From Chrysomallon squamiferum (Eukaryota; Mollusca; Gastropoda; Neomphalida; Peltospiridae), in contig CM022665.1 in NCBI GenBank assembly GCA_012295275.1, positions 10,986,976 to 11,050,975 of the forward strand: DNA of 64,000 nucleotides, written 5' to 3'. The translations under genes were made by a program, and so were the position numbers. A model generated the notes under the pieces. That model worked only from the letters and a program-made list of their open reading frames with translations. It was not told where the DNA came from and did not search any database. Shown here in pieces: positions 1 through 12,449 of the stretch (positions are counted from its first letter, which is position 1; every line of letters starts with the position of its first letter).

Positions 1-504
1 TGTCTGGTAGGGAAGGGGATATGGAGGAAGTCAGGGTGGTGGAAGAACAAACAAGGTGGGGAGGGGATGGTGGAAGAGATGAGAAGTGATTAATTTCCTT
101 ACTTTTTTTTTTTTTTTTTTTTTGATTGCTTACTTATGTGCCTGTTAGAAATAACTGTCAATTGTTCTTTCACTTACCTGACAAGGAGGTATCCATTTTC
201 AGTTTATGAGAAATTTCATACTAAAATAGCAGCACTCACGTATGGGGAAGATAGCAAAGTAAAAGTGAGGGAGTAAAATTATAAACTGCTGCCACTAACA
301 TTAAAAAGTAACATTTTAACACAGTGTACTTAATGGTACAGCCAACTGTTTCAAAAAAAAAAAAAAAAAAAAAAAATTATAATAATAAAAATAAAAATGA
401 AGGAATAACAATAAAAAATAATATTTTAATTTAATGACACATTCAATACATTTTCAATCAACAATCACTGATTTACTTTCCTTGGTCCAATAATTGGCAA
501 TGTT

Positions 505-590
505 ATGGCAAAGTTCTGGAGCAGTGTTTGGAATAGGAAATAGATCATAGGTTCCACTGAGAAGGACTAATTCAATATAATGGATTAATT
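505..590 (-). mobile_element. SINE-like fragment
   Basis: The plus strand shows GGAGCAGTGTTTGGAATAGG then AAATAGATCATAGGTTCCACTGA in pieces. This matches the middle of the repeated element also seen at 24440-24640 (GGAGCACTGTTTGGAATGGG). It is heavily decayed. Confidence 0.55.
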
Positions 591-813
591 GTACCATTAC
601 AACTGAAAATCAGTTAATGGGACACTTGCTGGAACATGAAGTTATGTGTTCTATCACCTACAGGTATGAGGTCAACATAATACTATTAATTAATTGCACA
701 TCAAGAATTCGCTATTCAGAACTCTGTGGTGGTTGTTTGGGTTCAGAACACAGATGTTCAGGTAGCTGTAAACTAAATGAATTTTTCCTACAAAATGTAG
801 CCCAATTGAACTC

Positions 814-846
<33 letters not shown>

Positions 847-1004
847 CTCCTGTTGCACAACTGAGACCATAGATCATGTAATCAACTCCGCCTGCATTTT
901 TCAGTGCATTGCTTTGAACTTAACACAGATGTTCCACACACAGTGCCAATGAACAAATGAGGCATTATGAGGAAAATTGAGTAACATTTCTACAGAATAA
1001 TGTA

Positions 1005-1215
1005 TGAGACCCAGCGCTCTCCTCCAGTGACAGTATGGTTCAACCTCTCACCTGCTTCTGAACCATTAGAGCCAGTGCTCTCCTCCTGGGGTAGGGGTAT
1101 AGATGAAACAAAATGGTTCATCTGCTCATCTGTTTCCGAACCATTAGACCCAGTGCTCTCCTCTTAGTGTATGGATATGAAACAAAATGGTTCATTTTAT
1201 CACCTGTTCACTGTT
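1005..1215. repeat. Degenerate tandem repeat, three copies, 60-80 bp
   Basis: CAGCGCTCTCCTCC near 1012 recurs as CAGTGCTCTCCTCC near 1072 and CAGTGCTCTCCTCT near 1152. Each is preceded by an AACCATTAGA-like stretch and followed by an ATGGTTCA-like stretch. Confidence 0.8.
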
Positions 1216-1254
1216 AAATACTTCCCTTAGACTGTTGTCTATATTTCTAATGAA

Positions 1255-1375
1255 TGAACCAATAATGGAAGGATGAATGGATGGATGGATGTGTGAATGA
1301 ATGGACTGACAGGTGGATGTATGAAAAAGATGAATGAATGAATGAATGGACAAGTGAATGAATATATATTAATGA
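1255..1375. repeat. Tetranucleotide tract (GAAT/GGAT)n
   Basis: Imperfect GAATG and GGATG repeats, including GGATGGATGGAT and GAATGAATGAATGAATG. Confidence 0.85.
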
Positions 1376-3444
1376 ATAAATAATAATAACAATAAAAAAA
1401 TTATAATACAAATTTTAAGAATTAATAATAATAAACAAAAACTAAAGAATAATAATAAAACAAATAAATAAATAAAATAATAATAATAATAATAATAAAT
1501 ATATATATATATATTTTTTAAATGTATTAATATATATACTTTGTATCAGGTGTCACATCACGTTTCAGTTTGATACTTAACATTTGTATGTGCTCTATCT
1601 GCATGTGTTATGTAGTGTATATATAAATGTTTATTTTTGTAGGTGGGCATGTTTGGTACATGCACAGACAGACACGTGAACATGTTAATACTTTTAATAA
1701 ACCATTTTTTTTGCCTTTAATATTAAAAAAATAGATTAGGCGATTATGTATATAAAGCTTATTGAAAAATCTTTAAAATAAAAATCCAGAAATCTAACAG
1801 AAGAAAGATACAAGAATTAAGAAAACTGGCGAGGAGAACGCCACTGTTAAGTGGATATAATTTAGAAGATGAAAGAAGTTTTGAAAGAAAAATTGTCAGC
1901 TCATCCTAGATGCACATTCTCTGGAATCTTTATATAAAGTTCTATAAGGGTTCAGTATTTACATATATTTATGAAATATTTAATGAGTACTTACAGGTGA
2001 ATTTAGCCTGTACCATAATATTATATCAGGAAAAATAGCTAAAAAAATACCGAATTTCTAGATTCTTATCCAAAGGTCATTCAGAACTAATAAATTAATT
2101 CTGGAGTAGTTTTTGAGATATATCTCTTCAAAAAAAAAAAAAAAAAAATTATAAACTTACATACTATTACTTGTTGTCTTCACCATATCGTTTCATATAT
2201 TTTAGCTTGAGAACACACAGTTAGATGTTTTTGATTTATTTAAAAAAATATAGTATATTGCGGTAATTTTGTTTTTTCACCACAGAAATGTACATCTATG
2301 ATAAGAACTATCACAAACATGCAAAATAAATTAAGAGAAGGATGTTTTGTTGAAAGAAGAACTTTAAAAGAACAGACAGATCTGTAGCTACCCCCCTCCC
2401 AGTCTAATGTGCTGAGTGTGTGTGTGTGGTCATGCATTTTGAATTTGAAAACAAGCCAAGAGCATTTTTGCACAATAAAGAATTCTTATGCCAAAAGAAA
2501 TATTGAAACTTGTTGCAGAAATTTTTCTATTGATGATTATAATAAGGGTAAGAGTGTAGGTATTTAAAAAAAAAATTAAGTGGATGACTGCTGTAATCAA
2601 ATTAGTTTCACAGCATTTGTTTTGATCTTTTTGTTGTTGGCAGCAAACTGATGTTGTAAATTTGATTGCAAAGAGCATATGTTAAAAACTGATGTAAAAT
2701 TCTATTTCATTTATATTTATAATAAAATATATTGTTTGTACATATATACTCATAAAAATGTGTGTTATTCATGGTAAAATATATTCTTCATCATTTATAT
2801 TCAGATATGTTTTTCATTCAGTAAGTAAATAATATTTGGAATTTATGTTCATGATGACTATAATTTTTATAGTTTTTAAAATAAATAAAAGAGGCACTAT
2901 ATATATATATATATATATAAATTTTTTTATTATTATCATTATAACTTACAAAACAACACATTCTCAATCTTTAAAATATTAATATTAAGGCCTGTCTATC
3001 TGTATGTATGTTAATCTATTCATCCATCCATTTATATGAACAAAGATCCTTTAATTTCATTCAGCACACACACACACACCCATTCAAATACATATATATA
3101 CACACATATAATGCACACACACACACAAGTATACATATATGCTCCCACACATACACCAACAGTTTTTATTTTCATTTTGTATTTTTTTGGATTTGGTTTC
3201 GTCTGATATTTACCTCAATCTTTTTTTTTATTATGAAAGCAAGAAGACATAATCACCAGTGTCTTTAACAGTCAGGTGGTTATCACTCTAACAGAATGAA
3301 TTACAAGTTTCTCATCGTTAAAATGACACAAGAACTAAATAGACCTCATTTCTTTTCAAAAGCAATCAAAACCTAATATCGACACTTTTAAAAAAAAAAT
3401 GTTTTTTTTTTTTTTTTTTTTTAATCTCACATAAACTGAACTGG

Positions 3445-3484
<40 letters not shown>

Positions 3485-3670
3485 AACAGCTCCTAACAAC
3501 ACCAGCACTAAAGCAGTTTGCACATCTGCAATTTGATGAAACCACTTATTAATAAATTTGTCTCCATCTGTCAGTTCCCTCTTCTCTTTTAGCATGCATT
3601 GTCTTTGATCCTGTTCCAAGACAGAAAAACAGGAGATGTCACGGTGCCTGCTCTTCTGTGAACCTGATAA

Positions 3671-3749
3671 TCAGAATTCTACATCATCTAGATTAGACTG
3701 GTGTTTTTCTACCGCCACACGCAGAGCATCGCCAGCGATGGTGTCTGCA
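3671..3749 (-). CDS. Candidate terminal coding exon, family not recognised
   Basis: On the minus strand an acceptor (AACGTTTCAG) is followed by 25 codons and TGA. They read ADTIAGDALRVAVEKHQSNL then DDVEF. The segment is richer in G+C and CpG than its surroundings and has a normal amino-acid mix, unlike most frames here. I do not recognise the protein, and no partner exon could be tied to it. A plus-strand frame (3636-3851) overlaps it and looks less protein-like. Confidence 0.3.
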
Positions 3750-4274
3750 CTGAAACGTTATAGGCCACCTAAGCCAAAAACTGATATGAATAATAGTAAT
3801 ATATTTTTGACGTTTTTGTTCTTAAATTATTTTTGGGGGTTAGTTGTGTAGAGCTTTAAAGAAACTTTAACATTTTTAGTTGAAATCAGTGAAAAGAAAT
3901 TTTGTTTTAATTAATTAAGTATCATAATATTATATTTTTAATAATAAAAAAAAAATGATTTTATGTATCCTTTTTTTTAAGACAATTTATTTTATAATTA
4001 TATTCAGTTTAAAATAACTTTTTTGACTATTTAGTCCATTCTGTGAAAAATATATTTAAAAAAAACAACCAAAAAAGTTGCAGTTATGTTGTATTTTAAG
4101 ATAGCAGGATCGTCTAATCAGACACATTTCTTTTATTATAAATCGTAAGATATAAAATTTCTTGATGAAATTTGACTAGTAAATGCTGAATACCTCGAAC
4201 TTGTATATATTTAGAATTTAAAAAATTATTTAAAAATTAATTATTATCTCTTCTGCTGCTATTTTGAGTTTTAA

Positions 4275-4485
4275 ATAAGTCTTTGACAGTTTGATTCAAA
4301 TCTGTGAAAAGGATATCTCATGATAAGAGTTGATAAGTATGTTTTAACATCCAGACTTGTGCTTCATGCCTCTGTCAGTTTTAAATTAAATGTTAACTAT
4401 TTATTTCTAATCTTGTACTATCTAGTTCAGGATATTTTGTGATAAGAACTGATAAAAGTTTAAACATTCAGACCTTTGCAATAAG
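4275..4485. repeat. Degenerate tandem duplication, about 119 bp
   Basis: GATAAGAGTTGATAAG near 4322 recurs as GATAAGAACTGATAAA near 4441, each with similar flanks (TTTAACATCCAGACTT and TTTAAACATTCAGACC). Confidence 0.6.
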
Positions 4486-4699
4486 CCCCAGGGTTAATAA
4501 AACAAAGTATTTTGCAGGTACTTACAAAATAAAAAAAAAAAAAAATTAAGAATAATAATAATAAAAAAAAAAAAAAAAAAAAAAAAAACAACAACATAAT
4601 AAAAAAAAAAAAAAATATATATATATAAAATAAATAAATGAAAAAAAAATTTTTAAAAAAAATAAAATTAAAATAAAAATTAAAAAATAAAATAAAAAT

Positions 4700-4790
4700 A
4701 AAATAAGGAGTCTGTAGGGTAATAAAGGAGTGTGTGGAGTAACAGTGGAGAGTATGGGGGAAAGCATGGAGTGTGTTGGGTAAGAATGGG
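4700..4790 (-). repeat. Inverted outlying copies of the 42-bp minisatellite
   Basis: The plus strand reads GGAGTCTGTAGGGTAATAAA, then GGAGTGTGTGGAGTAAC and CATGGAGTGTGTTGGGTAAG. These are the reverse complement of the array unit. About two diverged units lie 1.3 kb left of the array in opposite orientation. Translated on the minus strand it gives the same HTLH/PY motifs. Confidence 0.85.
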
Positions 4791-5765
4791 TAAAAATATC
4801 TGTGCATGTATTGCAGTGCTTAAACAGAAAGCCTGAATGCTTTGTTGGTGACAAAAACTTTGTTAATAATAAAATATAAAAATAACATAAACCACTTGAA
4901 TGCAGCTAACCAGTGCATGGTCTTGTACTATCCTTAAATAAAACTAATATTAATGTTTTATTTAAAGCTTAATATTAGAAATATAAAATATTTGATATAT
5001 TATGATCAAAATTCTTTAATGGGTCTCATTAGACAACAAGATAAAACATAAAAAAAGGGAAACCCAAACCATCTCTACTTTTATTTGACAAAAATACAAT
5101 AGGTTTCTACATTCAGATTAAGAATTACACAGTAGAATGGAATAAACATTATAAATAAATAAGGAAACTGATAGTGATGTTTTGGAACTGCACTATTTTG
5201 TACACACATACTTTATTTTAAAAAATATTTTTGCAGCAAATTTTTCTTTCTGATTATAATTTTTTTTATTATTATTAATATTATTATTTTACTTTTTTTG
5301 TTGTTAACAGTAATTTTTTTTTTTTTTTTTTGAGCATCAGTCAGATAAAACTGCATGCTTTATCTGGTGGTGTAACTTGTTTGAATAACCACAGCCTATT
5401 TCTAAATGATTTTACAATTATCTGATAAACTACATTCCCAACATAAGAAGAAAATATTTTAAAAAAGAAATTAAAAACACCAATTCTGATATACACCATA
5501 CCTCAAAACATTCAAGAAGTACAGCAGTACTTCAATACACAGATGTATTCAAATAAAACCTGTTACTAGGTCAAAATGACATTGCACTGAGTAACACATA
5601 ATCCGTACTTGAAAATCATGCAGTCTGCTGTACAAACAATTAAGGGGGATTATGTAATAGCTTTGTCTGAAGAACTTACATTCCAAAAAATATCCAGCAA
5701 TCAATTTTCAATTACAGTTTCCCAAACCAGATGTAGAAATACATCTCATTTGCAAAAAAAAAAAA

Positions 5766-5802
<37 letters not shown>

Positions 5803-5803
5803 C
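5766..5803. repeat. (ATA)n microsatellite
   Basis: Perfect trinucleotide array preceded by a poly(A) run. Confidence 0.96.
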
Positions 5804-6426
5804 ATATTTTTTATTGTAATGCAATATATTAGATTTGTTCTTAACAAATTCATGATTGTGACACACACACACATACTTTGTCCTTTATATTCCTCCATCA
5901 TATATATTTATTTATTCCTTATGAATATTAAAAAAAATGTTCTCTATCACTCTAATCATATAACAGTGATTTACATTTTTATCTTAAATAATATATCCTT
6001 TACAAACCACAACATGGAAATACAATAGTGATTGTTATCCTTGTGCATATCTATAACTAAGTTTGTTATGTTCATCTACTCCATTCTTATCCCATATATT
6101 ATGCATTTATCCCATATACTTTTCCAACAGACGATCCCATTATTACCCTACCGGTTCCATCTTATTCATACACTCCACCTTCCCAGTAGATTTCATACTT
6201 TTCCCACAGACTCCATTCTTACCCTTCCAACACAATACTCTGCCCACACACTCCATTATTATCCTACATACTCCATATTTTTTCCCCACACTCCAGCTTC
6301 CCAGCAGATTCCTCACCTTCCCACCACACACTCCATTCTTACATACTTTCCCTCCACACTCCATGCTTCCCCACACACTCCATTCTTACCCTACAGACTC
6401 CATACCTTCCTTCCACACACTCCATT

Positions 6427-7165
6427 CTTACCCTACAGACTCCATACTTTCTCTCACACACTCCATTATTACCCCACACACTCCAAACTTCCCCAAACAC
6501 TCCATTCTGATCTACACATTCCATTCTTACCCTACAGATTCCATACCTTCCCTCCACACACGTCATTCTTACCCTACAGACTCCATACTTTCCTCCAAAC
6601 ACTCCATTATTACCCCACAGACTCCAAACTTCCTCCAAACACTCCATTCTTATCTGGACTCCATACTTCCCTCCACACATTCCATTCTTACTCTACAGAG
6701 TCCATACCTTCCCTCCACACACTCCATTCTTACCCTATGGACTCCATACCTTCCCTCCACACACTCCATACCTTCCCTCCACACACTCCATTCTTACCCT
6801 ATGGACTCCATACCTTCCCTCCACACACTCCATTCTTGCCCTACATGCTCCATACCTTCCCTCCACACACTCCATTCTTACCCTACAGAGTCCATACCTT
6901 CCCTCCACACACTCCATTCTTACCCTACGGACTCCATACCTTCCCTTCCCACACACTCCATTCTTGCCCTACAGGCTCCATACCTTCCCTCCATACACTC
7001 CATTCTTACCCTACAGACTCCATACTTTCTCTCACACACTCCATTATTACCCCACACACTCCAAACTTCCCCAAACACTCCATTCTTATCTACACATTCC
7101 ATTCTTACCCTACAGATTCCATACCTTCCCTCCACACACGTCATTCTTACCCTACAGACTCCATA
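6427..7165 (+). repeat. Second internal duplication in the minisatellite (offset 578 bp)
   Basis: Bases 6427-6585 reappear at 7005-7165 almost unchanged, including the rare TATTACCCCACACACTCC and ATCTACACATTCC variants and an ACACGTCATTC variant. Related cassettes also occur near 7667 and 8567, so this variant cassette has spread four times in the array. Confidence 0.85.
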
Positions 7166-7249
7166 CCTTCCCTCCAAACACTTCATTCTTACCCTACAGA
7201 CTCCATACCTTCCCTCCACACACTCCATTCTTACCCTACAGAGTCCATA

Positions 7250-7870
7250 CCTTCCCTCCACACACTCCATTCTTACCCCTAATGGACTCCATACCTTCCC
7301 TCCACAAACTCCATTCTTATTCCCACGGACTCCATACCTTCCTCCACACACTCCATTCGTGCCCTCCATGCTCCATACCTTCCCTCCACACACTCCATTC
7401 TTACCCTACATGCTCCATACCTTCCCTCCACACACTCCATTCTTACCCTACGGACTCCATACCTTCCCTCCACACACTCCATTTTGCCCTACATGCTCCA
7501 TACCTTCCCTCCACACACTCCATTCTTACCTTACAGACTCCATACCTTCCCTCCACACACTTCATTATTACCCTACAGACTCCATACCTTCCTTCCGCAC
7601 ACTTCATTCTTGCCCTACATGCTCCATACCTTCCCTCCATACACACCATTCTTACCCTACAGACTCCATACTTTCCCTCACACACTCCATTATTACCCCA
7701 CACATTCCATACTTCCCCATACACTCCATCCTTATCTACACATTCCATTCTTACCCTACAGACTCCATACCTTCCCTCCACACACCCCATTATTACCCTA
7801 CAGCCTCCATACCTTCCCTCCACACACTCCATTCTTACCCAGCATACTCCATTCTTACCCTACAGACTCC
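7250..7870 (+). repeat. Higher-order block of the minisatellite, copy 1
   Basis: This block of variant units recurs at 8150-8755 with an offset of 899-900 bp. Bases 7501-7760 and 8401-8660 differ at one position or so by eye. It includes rare variants (AGCATACTCC, CATTCGTGCC, TTCATTATTACC) in the same order. Confidence 0.9.
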
Positions 7871-8149
7871 ATACCTTCCCTCCACACACTCCATTCTTAC
7901 CCTACGGACTCCATACCTTCCCTCCACACAATCCATTCCTACCCTACAGAGTCCATACCTTCCCTCCACACACTCCATTCTTACCCAGCATACTCCATTC
8001 TTACCCTACAGACTCCATACCTTCCCTCCACACACTCCATTCTTACCCTACATGGACTCCATACCTTCCTCCCTCCACACAATCCATTCCTACCCTACAG
8101 AGTCCATACCTTCCCTCCACACAATCCATTCCTACCCTACAGAGTCCAT

Positions 8150-8755
8150 ACCTTCCCTCCACACACTCCATTCTTACCCTACGGACTCCATACCTTCCCT
8201 CCACAAACTCCATTCTTACCCTACGGACTCCATACCTTCCCTCCACACACTCCATTCGTGCCCTACATGCTCCATACCTTCCCTCCACATACTCCATTCT
8301 TACCCTACATGCTCCATACCTTCCCTCCACACACTTCATTCTTACCCTACGGACTCCATACCTTCCCTCCACACACTCCATTTTTGCCCTACATGCTCCA
8401 TACCTTCCCTCCACACACTCCATTCTTACCTTACAGACTCCATACCTTCCCTCCACACACTTCATTATTACCCTACAGACTCCATACCTTCCCTCCGCAC
8501 ACTTCATTCTTGCCCTACATGCTCCATACCTTCCCTCCATACACACCATTCTTACCCTACAGACTCCATACTTTCCCTCACACACTCCATTATTACCCCA
8601 CACATTCCATACTTCCCCATACACTCCATCCTTATCTACACATTCCATTCTTACCCTACAGACTCCACACACCCCATTATTACCCTACAGCCTCCATACC
8701 TTCCCTCCACACACTCCATTCTTACCCAGCATACTCCATTCTTACCCTACAGATT
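8150..8755 (+). repeat. Higher-order block of the minisatellite, copy 2
   Basis: This is the second copy of the 7250-7870 block. It differs by a one-base indel in a T run near 8372 and a deletion of about 18 bp near 8668, where TACCTTCCCTCCACA is lost. Confidence 0.9.
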
Positions 8756-9457
8756 CCATACCTTACCCTACAGACTCCATACCTTCCCCCACACTCCATT
8801 CTTACCCTACAGACTCCATACCTTCCTTCCACACACTCCATTCTTACCCTACAGATTCCATACCTTCCCCTACAGACTCCATACCTTCCCCCACACACTC
8901 CATTCTTACCCCTACAGACTCCATACCTTCCTTCCACACACTCCATTCTTGCCCTACATGCTCCATACCTTCCCTCCACACAATCCATTCTTACCCAGCA
9001 TACTCCATTCTTACCCTACAGACTCCATACCTTCCCCCACACACTCCATTATTATCCCATATCTCATCTCCACATACTCATAATAGATGTACAATTGTGA
9101 GGAACACTGGGACAAATCATATTGCAGGCCTAACAGACAGCAACAAATATCTTCTTGGAATGGTGGTGGCATCATTACAAGACAATAACATGCTTGACTG
9201 ACACAAATAAAGACAGGCAATATCTGCACTGTCAGACTAATGGAACAGTGTGGGTTATGAAGTGGATGCTTGTTGATAAACGTGCCAGAACTCAGACACT
9301 AAACAATGGTCAGGAAAAACAATATTCATTATACACAATAATGTGTGATAGAAAATAAACAGTGGCTGTAAATTTGCCATTAGATGTCAAAATAAAAAAT
9401 AAAATAAAAACATCTCTCTGTCTATCTGTCTGCCTATTTATCTATCTATGTTTATTT

Positions 9458-9490
<33 letters not shown>

Positions 9491-9669
9491 GATATATATA
9501 TATATGGATATATATGTATATATATATATAAATAATCTTATTTATGTAGATGGATTAAAAAAGAAAGAAATGTTTTATTTAAATATGTTTTCAACCCCTT
9601 TTTTATATTTTTTTATATCTGTGGTTATAATTATGGCATTAGAAACACATTGTTAAAGATAATACAGGT

Positions 9670-9840
9670 GTGAAAAGAGGAAACCCAATAGCACCATAGC
9701 TACTTTTTAATTTACCAGCAAAATATTGTTTTTTGTATGCACCTTCCCACAGAAAGGAAGAAACACAGTGTTGCCTTTGAAAAAGAAATCTTTGCACACT
9801 GGCTGCATTAGGAATTAGCCCGTTAGGCTTTGTTGGATGG
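9670..9840 (-). mobile_element. SINE-like element, mollusc type
   Basis: It contains AGAGGAAACCCA, TACCAGCAAAATATTG, GTATGCACCTTCCCACAGAA, TGCCTTTGA, GCACACTGGCTGCATTAGGA and ATTAGCCCGTTAGG in the canonical order. I know this order from a tRNA-related SINE-like repeat of mollusc genomes, seen here on the antisense strand. It overlaps a minus-strand open frame that is not a gene. Confidence 0.7.
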
Positions 9841-11439
9841 ACAGATGGGTGATCAGATGGAAGATATATGTGTAAGTGGATGGACAGACGAATAAGTGAA
9901 TTGTTAAATGAATAAAGGAATGGACAGATGAATAATATATACATGGCACTGAAATAATAAAAAATGATAAAAATATTGATTATATAACTTTTTAAAATTC
10001 ATTTATCTTTTTCATCTGGTGCAGGACATGAATCAATAAATAGCTGAATATCAATGATCAATAATTATTTTCAAGAACAGAACTTAAATAAACCAAAAGA
10101 TAAACAGTCAGAGAGAGATTCACATTTGCATACTGCACAGACAGACAAACATATTCAGATCTGGGGGCCATCTATAAATACACCTTCACAACCACAAATC
10201 ATTAACAAACTGTTATTTTAACATAAGAAGAAGCTGAGTTGAGAGAAAAATAAAAATAAAAAAATAAAGAAAAATGAAGAGCAAAGTTAAAAAGTTGCAC
10301 CACTAAACTGTCTGTCTGTTGAAGAAAGAGAGAATTAATATGCTGACAAGGCAGTGGATCGAGTAACATGAAAAACACTCTCTAAAAATATTACATGTGT
10401 TTGTCTGGTAAACATCTCGAAAGAGCTCATTTCGGGTGTTTTTTCCATATGCTCGCAGACATATTCAGATATTAGAAAGATGGAGAGGATCAGCAAACTG
10501 TTAATTTGGTTGCTTTTTGTGCTAGGTAGATCATAAATAAAGCAGATGTATGTTATAATGATGATTGAAATGGAAGTTGTCTTTTCCTTCTTCTTGTGAG
10601 AATATACATATATATATATATCAACAGGTTGTTGTACCAATAATGGTGAACTGTTCTATCAAATAAGACCCAGCAGAATGCAGAGAATGTCTGATACTGA
10701 TAACTTAATACATAATGTTTTTATTTTATTTTATTTCTTTTTTTAAGGGGATTGTGGTTGTGGTACTTTTTGAAGTACAAGTGCAGTTGTTTAGGAAATG
10801 TGATTTGTTATTAAATTTTCATTAGATGAAGCAGATATTGAAATAAAGAATGAATTAACTTTACTTTACATACCTGCTGTCTACCTACCTTACCTACATA
10901 CATACATGCATATATAAACAACATACATACATATATATTATTCTTTGCTAGAAGAAAGATATTTCATAATAATATTTGAACACCAAGATTTAGCACCATT
11001 ACTATACTGAAAACCCTCCAAGAGAAGCCCCCAAAACTACCAAAATAAAACCCTAACTAAATAATAATAATAACAATAACAATAACAATAATAATAATAA
11101 ATAATAATAGTAAGAAGAAGAAGAAGAAGAAAAGATGACCATAAAGTATGTAAAACAATTTGTTATTTGTTATATAAAAAAAACACTTTAGACAAATCAA
11201 ACTGAACAAGTAATGCAGTGGTATTTAACTGCAAGCTATAAATTCTATTTTTAAATACTTCGCATAATCTTAACTATAACTGATAATTAATTGTATTCTC
11301 TTAGCTCACTGTGAACTGTTTAACCTAGGTGAAAAAAAATTAATGTCTGGATCTTTCTAGACTGTAATAACATTAATATTAAATAGATAGTGACATTTTA
11401 TTTGATATGCAGAAATTTGGATAATCAGTTTTTGTTTTA

Positions 11440-11870
11440 TAGTTTTGCATACTTTTCTTTTTTTTCTTCTCTGTTTTTCTTTATTCGATACTTATTTTCA
11501 TTTTTCCTTTCTTTCATTTGCATTTCTTTCGTCTGTTTTATTTCCTTTCTTCTCATCTTTCTTTCATCTCTTACTTTCTATTCATCTTTCTATTCCTTTT
11601 TTGTCTTCTCTTTCTCCTTTCTTTTTTTTTCTCTCATTTTTCATCCTTTCCTTTTCCCTTCGACTCTTTCCATCAGTTTTTTATTCTTGTTGATGTTTCA
11701 TTTTCTTCTTTCCTTACTTTCTTTCTTCTTTCATTCTTTTTATACAACAACCTTTGTTTATTTATCTCTCTGTTTTTTTTCCCCTTTTATTTTATCATCT
11801 CTCTTTAAATTTATTTTTACTTTTATTTTCAACTTCACCTCATCTTTTCTCAATTCATTCACAAAGAACT
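11440..11870 (+). repeat. Long polypyrimidine tract
   Basis: About 430 bp of almost pure T and C on the plus strand. Phe/Ser/Leu-rich frames in all three plus frames are artefacts. Such mirror-rich tracts can form triplex DNA (general knowledge). Confidence 0.85.
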
Positions 11871-12449
11871 GAACCTTCTGACCTCACACACTAAAGATAA
11901 TTTCCCATCTCATCTTTTCTCATTCTTGTTAATACTTTAAAACTCCATTTTAATTTGCCACCAAACTGTCTGTGTGTGAATCAGGTAGGTGAGTGTGGTT
12001 TTTGGGTGTTTTTTTTTTACCTTTCGTTTTTTTCTGCACAGTAAGCAAAATAAATGATTTGTTGCTCATTACTGTTTCTTTATAACAGACTATGTGCTAA
12101 AGATTAAAACATAAAACCTGTTTTTTTATACAACATTGTTCAAATAAAGCCCATGCTATTAGGCAATACCCTGTGTTGTCTGAGAATTGTTAATTTTGGC
12201 AGTGTCTGCTGGATAGGAAGCAATAATTGTGATAACAAAAATAAAAGAAATATAAAAATAATCCATTTCCTGGATGAGTTTGGGGTTGGAACTAATTAAA
12301 ACATTCTGGTAGTTTGTACTAGAAGAGAGTGTGCTATTTTAACGTATTGTCTAGTAGTTTGTGTTTAGGGAATAAAAGAAGAGACAAAGATTCTATTTAA
12401 CACTGCACTGTGTGCAATCTACAGTTACGTGTCTTCATTAAAGACCAAA

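Larger units (their letters stand above)
1..3670. other. Gene-free AT-rich DNA
   Basis: No coding sequence could be supported. It holds poly(T)/poly(A) runs (104-123, 353-376, 818-844, 3450-3478), a (TA)n near 2900, CA-rich tracts near 3066 and 3113, and the repeats listed separately. Confidence 0.7.
3750..6069. other. Gene-free AT-rich DNA
   Basis: I see only homopolymers, A-rich low-complexity DNA (4530-4705), the inverted minisatellite outlier and a trinucleotide array. Confidence 0.7.
6070..9085. repeat. Large minisatellite, 42-bp unit, about 70 copies
   Basis: About 3 kb is built from one unit of 42 bp, for example the start of TCCATTCTTA at 6871 and again at 6913. Each unit has two related halves: CTCCATTCTTACCCTACAGA (20 bp) and a 22-bp half beginning CTCCATACCTTCCCTCC. 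Flanking copies are decayed and central ones nearly identical. The plus strand has about one G per unit. The unit contains no stop codon in any plus frame and 42 is a multiple of three, so frames of up to 1006 codons with a 14-residue period (HTLHSYPTDSIPSL) stay open in all three plus frames. I regard these as artefacts of the repeat, not genes. Confidence 0.97.

Noticed and set aside
6070-9085. CRISPR-like regular repeat array
   Set aside because: Units are contiguous with no unique spacers, and the DNA is clearly eukaryotic with spliced genes.
6032-9201. Very long open frames on both strands, up to 1006 codons, with 14-residue repeats
   Set aside because: The 42-bp unit has no stop in any plus frame and a length divisible by three, so open frames are automatic. 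All three plus frames are open at once and no start context or other domain is present.
11390-11872. Phe/Ser/Leu-rich plus-strand frames
   Set aside because: They are coded by a polypyrimidine tract and are open in several frames together.
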